Assembly: GCA_003135455.1 (NCBI GenBank)
Contig: PLBV01000110.1
Coordinates: 1,650-44,032 of the forward strand
DNA: 42,383 bases
Origin: Hyphomicrobiales bacterium
GTDB taxonomy: Bacteria; Pseudomonadota; Alphaproteobacteria; Rhizobiales; Methyloligellaceae
Direction of reading: 5' to 3'
Below, in pieces: positions 40,574 through 42,383 of this stretch (position 1 is its first letter; every line of letters starts with the position of its first letter). The notes under the pieces are model-generated. The model searched no databases and had not been told where the DNA came from. It was given only the letters and a program-made list of their open reading frames with translations. Both the position numbers and the translations under genes were made by a program.

Positions 40574-41299
40574 TCACTTGGAGCCTTTTTGAAGCGCCTT
40601 CCGCATGGCCTTTCGTGCGGTCTCCAACTCGTCCTCGATGCGCGTAGCCGCCGGCGGCTTGGGATCAGCTTTGGTCTGGGGGGCCTGGGGCGCCTTGGGC
40701 GCCAGGGCGGGTTCGATCTGGCGAGCCAAGGGCGGCTGGGCAACCGCGACGCCCGCCGGCAATCGAGCTTCCGCCCGGCGGCGAGGCGTGGCGAGCAGGA
40801 GCACGAGAATGACGATCGGGGTGAGGAAATCGGTGATCATGATCGGCCCGGCATTGCCCGGCGCGAAATTGCCCTCTTCCACGATGTCCTGGAGATGGCC
40901 GATGCCGGCCCCGACCAGGAAGCAGGCGGCGGCGACCGCCATCGCCGCCCGCGCCTGAAAACCGCTGAAAGCGGCATAGAAGGAGCCAAGCGCCAAGCCC
41001 AGATTGGCGACGCCCACCTCATATTGGAACGGGCTCGGCGCCCAGCCGATCGAGGCCGCCGCCTCTTCCGGCAAGAACACGTGGCCCGCGAAAGCCCATA
41101 GCCCCTGCAGACCGAGCGGGAAGAAAAAGAGATAGCGCAGGCCCTTGTCGGCAACGATCGCCCAATTCACCGGCCGGGCGCGCCAAACAGCAATGGCGGC
41201 AAAGATGAGCGCCGCGACCCAGACCAGGATCGGCACCAGCCAAACGATAGTGACGAGCCCCTCTCCGGCTGAGGGAGTCCATCCTTCCGAATCAGGCAT
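40574..41299 (-). CDS. DUF6790-type membrane protein
   Basis: 241 residues with about five or six membrane helices and the conserved block LGLQGLWAFAGHVFLPEEAAASIGW followed by SPFQYEVGVANLGLALGSFY. A basic, Pro/Ala-rich cytoplasmic tail (from about residue 180) ends the protein. Function is unknown. The ATG at 41299 overlaps the upstream peptidase stop by eight bases and has GAGG six bases before it, so translation is probably coupled. An ATG at 41311 has no ribosome site. Confidence 0.8.
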   Translation of the reverse strand: MPDSEGWTPSAGEGLVTIVWLVPILVWVAALIFAAIAVWRARPVNWAIVADKGLRYLFFFPLGLQGLWAFAGHVFLPEEAAASIGWAPSPFQYEVGVANLGLALGSFYAAFSGFQARAAMAVAAACFLVGAGIGHLQDIVEEGNFAPGNAGPIMITDFLTPIVILVLLLATPRRRAEARLPAGVAVAQPPLARQIEPALAPKAPQAPQTKADPKPPAATRIEDELETARKAMRKALQKGSK

Positions 41300-42383
41300 C
41301 CATCGCCTCAAGCTCGTCGATCAGGCCTTCGACGACTTTGAGTCCCATGGACCAGAAGTGAGGCTCCGACGCATCGAGGCCGAAGGGTTTGAGCAGCTCC
41401 TTGTGGTGCTTGGTGCCGCCCGCCGCCAGCATGTCGAGATAGCGGTCGGCAAAGCCCCTATCCGACTTCTCATAGACCGCATAGAGCGAGTTCACCAGGC
41501 AGTCGCCGAAGGCATAGGCATAGACGTAGAAGGGCGAATGCACGAAGTGCGGGATGTAGGACCAGAAGGTCTCGTAGCCGGGCTTGAGCTCGATCGCAGG
41601 ACCCAGGCTCTCGCGCTGCACCTCGAGCCAGATCTCCCCGAGACGCTCCGAGGTGAGCTCCCCTTCTCGCCGTTCGGTGTGCACCTGGCGCTCGAAGCTG
41701 TAGAAGGCGATCTGGCGCACCACCGTGTTGATCATGTCCTCGACCTTGGCGGCGAGCAGGGCTCTGCGCTCCCGAGGGGTGGGCGCCTGGTCGAGCAGCG
41801 CGCGGAAGGTCAGCATCTCGCCGAACACGCTCGCCGTCTCGGCCAGCGTCAAGGGCGTGGACGCCATCAGCGGCCCTTGGCAATTGGCGAGCACCTGATG
41901 CACGCCATGGCCGAGCTCGTGGGCAAGCGTCATCACGTCGCGCGGCTTGCCCTGGTAGTTAAGCAGGATATAGGGGTGAGCGCTCGGCACCGTGGGATGG
42001 GAGAAGGCGCCGGGCGACTTGCCTTCGCGCACGGGAGCGTCGATCCACCGCTTGGCGAAGAAGTCGCCCGCGATCCCGGCCATGCGCGGCGAGAAGTCGC
42101 CATAGGCCTTGAGCACCGTGGCCTCCGCCTCGTCCCAGGCAATGAACTGTGTAGGCTCCTCGGGCAGCGGCGCGTTGCGGTCCCAATGGGCGATCCGCTT
42201 CTTGCCGAGCCATTTAGCCTTCATCGCGTAATAGCGATGGGAGAGGCGCGGATAGGCCTCGCGGACGGCCGCGACCAGCGCGTCCACCACCTCCTTCTCC
42301 ACCCGGTTGGCGAGATGGCGGGAATCGGCCACGTCGACGAAGCCGCGCCAGCGGTCGGAGATCTCCTTGTCCTTGGCGAGCGT
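41292..42383 (-). CDS. pepF: M3-family oligoendopeptidase, N-terminus beyond window
   Basis: The C-terminal 363 codons of a zinc metallopeptidase; the open frame continues past the right edge. The active site is AHELGHGVH (HExxH) with the second-shell Glu in LAETASVFGEML. It resembles PepF/M3B oligoendopeptidases of about 600 residues, which cut short peptides in the cytoplasm. Its stop overlaps the DUF6790 start. The symbol is by family resemblance. Confidence 0.92.
   Translation of the reverse strand, partial: TLAKDKEISDRWRGFVDVADSRHLANRVEKEVVDALVAAVREAYPRLSHRYYAMKAKWLGKKRIAHWDRNAPLPEEPTQFIAWDEAEATVLKAYGDFSPRMAGIAGDFFAKRWIDAPVREGKSPGAFSHPTVPSAHPYILLNYQGKPRDVMTLAHELGHGVHQVLANCQGPLMASTPLTLAETASVFGEMLTFRALLDQAPTPRERRALLAAKVEDMINTVVRQIAFYSFERQVHTERREGELTSERLGEIWLEVQRESLGPAIELKPGYETFWSYIPHFVHSPFYVYAYAFGDCLVNSLYAVYEKSDRGFADRYLDMLAAGGTKHHKELLKPFGLDASEPHFWSMGLKVVEGLIDELEAMDA

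Noticed and set aside
1-42383. tRNA, rRNA, CRISPR, insertion sequences, prophage
   Set aside because: No cloverleaf with a TTCGAATC-type arm, no rRNA-like stretch, no regular repeat-spacer array and no transposase or integrase motif was found by eye.

Overview
The window looks like chromosomal DNA of a GC-rich alphaproteobacterium of the Hyphomicrobiales (Rhizobiales) type. The evidence is a set of lineage-typical genes: RcdA (DUF1465), the TrcR-type regulator (DUF1013), DUF1192, DUF4164 with ZapA, paired DUF465 proteins, a three-gene split pntAA-pntAB-pntB with an aa3-oxidase subunit IV in front, a cysteine-free L31, a 6S RNA beside zapA, and several families of dispersed palindromic repeats. 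I cannot name a genus. I see no rRNA, tRNA, CRISPR array, integrase, transposase or phage gene.

Layout. 1-4.2 kb: a transglutaminase-like protein cut by the window edge, a delta-9-type desaturase, a cold-shock protein with a clear terminator, YebC, and a small hypothetical gene behind a perfect CtrA-type box. 4.2-6.1 kb: the ymdB phosphodiesterase, a 6S RNA gene, zapA and a DUF4164 coiled-coil gene. 6.3-11.8 kb: a plus-strand run of thiE-like, Sel1-repeat, efp and inositol-monophosphatase genes and an ExbB/MotA-like plus OmpA/MotB-like pair. 11.9-17.5 kb (minus): a 980-residue exported TPR-CHAT (caspase-like) protein, a periplasmic OmpA-domain protein and an ABC half-transporter. 17.7-21.2 kb: rpmE, rcdA, DUF1192, a quinone oxidoreductase, trcR and a 29-residue membrane protein behind an FNR/FixK box. 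21.4-27.1 kb: an acyl-CoA ligase with a tautomerase, a DUF1622 membrane protein, a B12-binding radical SAM protein and an exported alpha/beta hydrolase. 27.1-32.2 kb: an SH3b protein, a broken DUF4337 gene, a cytochrome c with its own FixK-type box, two divergent DUF465 genes, purEK and rpsU. 32.4-42.4 kb: an alpha/beta hydrolase, a frameshifted DUF3574 gene, pntB-pntAB-pntAA, aa3 subunit IV, an AarF/UbiB-family kinase-like protein, an EEP-fold phosphohydrolase, a DUF411 protein, a DUF6790 membrane protein and the C-terminal part of an M3 oligopeptidase.

Themes. Cell-cycle control (RcdA, TrcR, ZapA, CtrA box), respiration and redox (pntAB, oxidase subunit IV, cytochrome c, two FNR/FixK boxes) and envelope upkeep (ExbB-like/MotB-like, CHAT-OmpA, ABC exporter) recur. 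The least explained items are the exported TPR-CHAT/OmpA locus, a three-hairpin candidate small RNA downstream of the DUF1192 gene, the FixK-box-controlled 29-residue protein, the transglutaminase with Ser in place of its catalytic His, and two genes carrying inactivating lesions.
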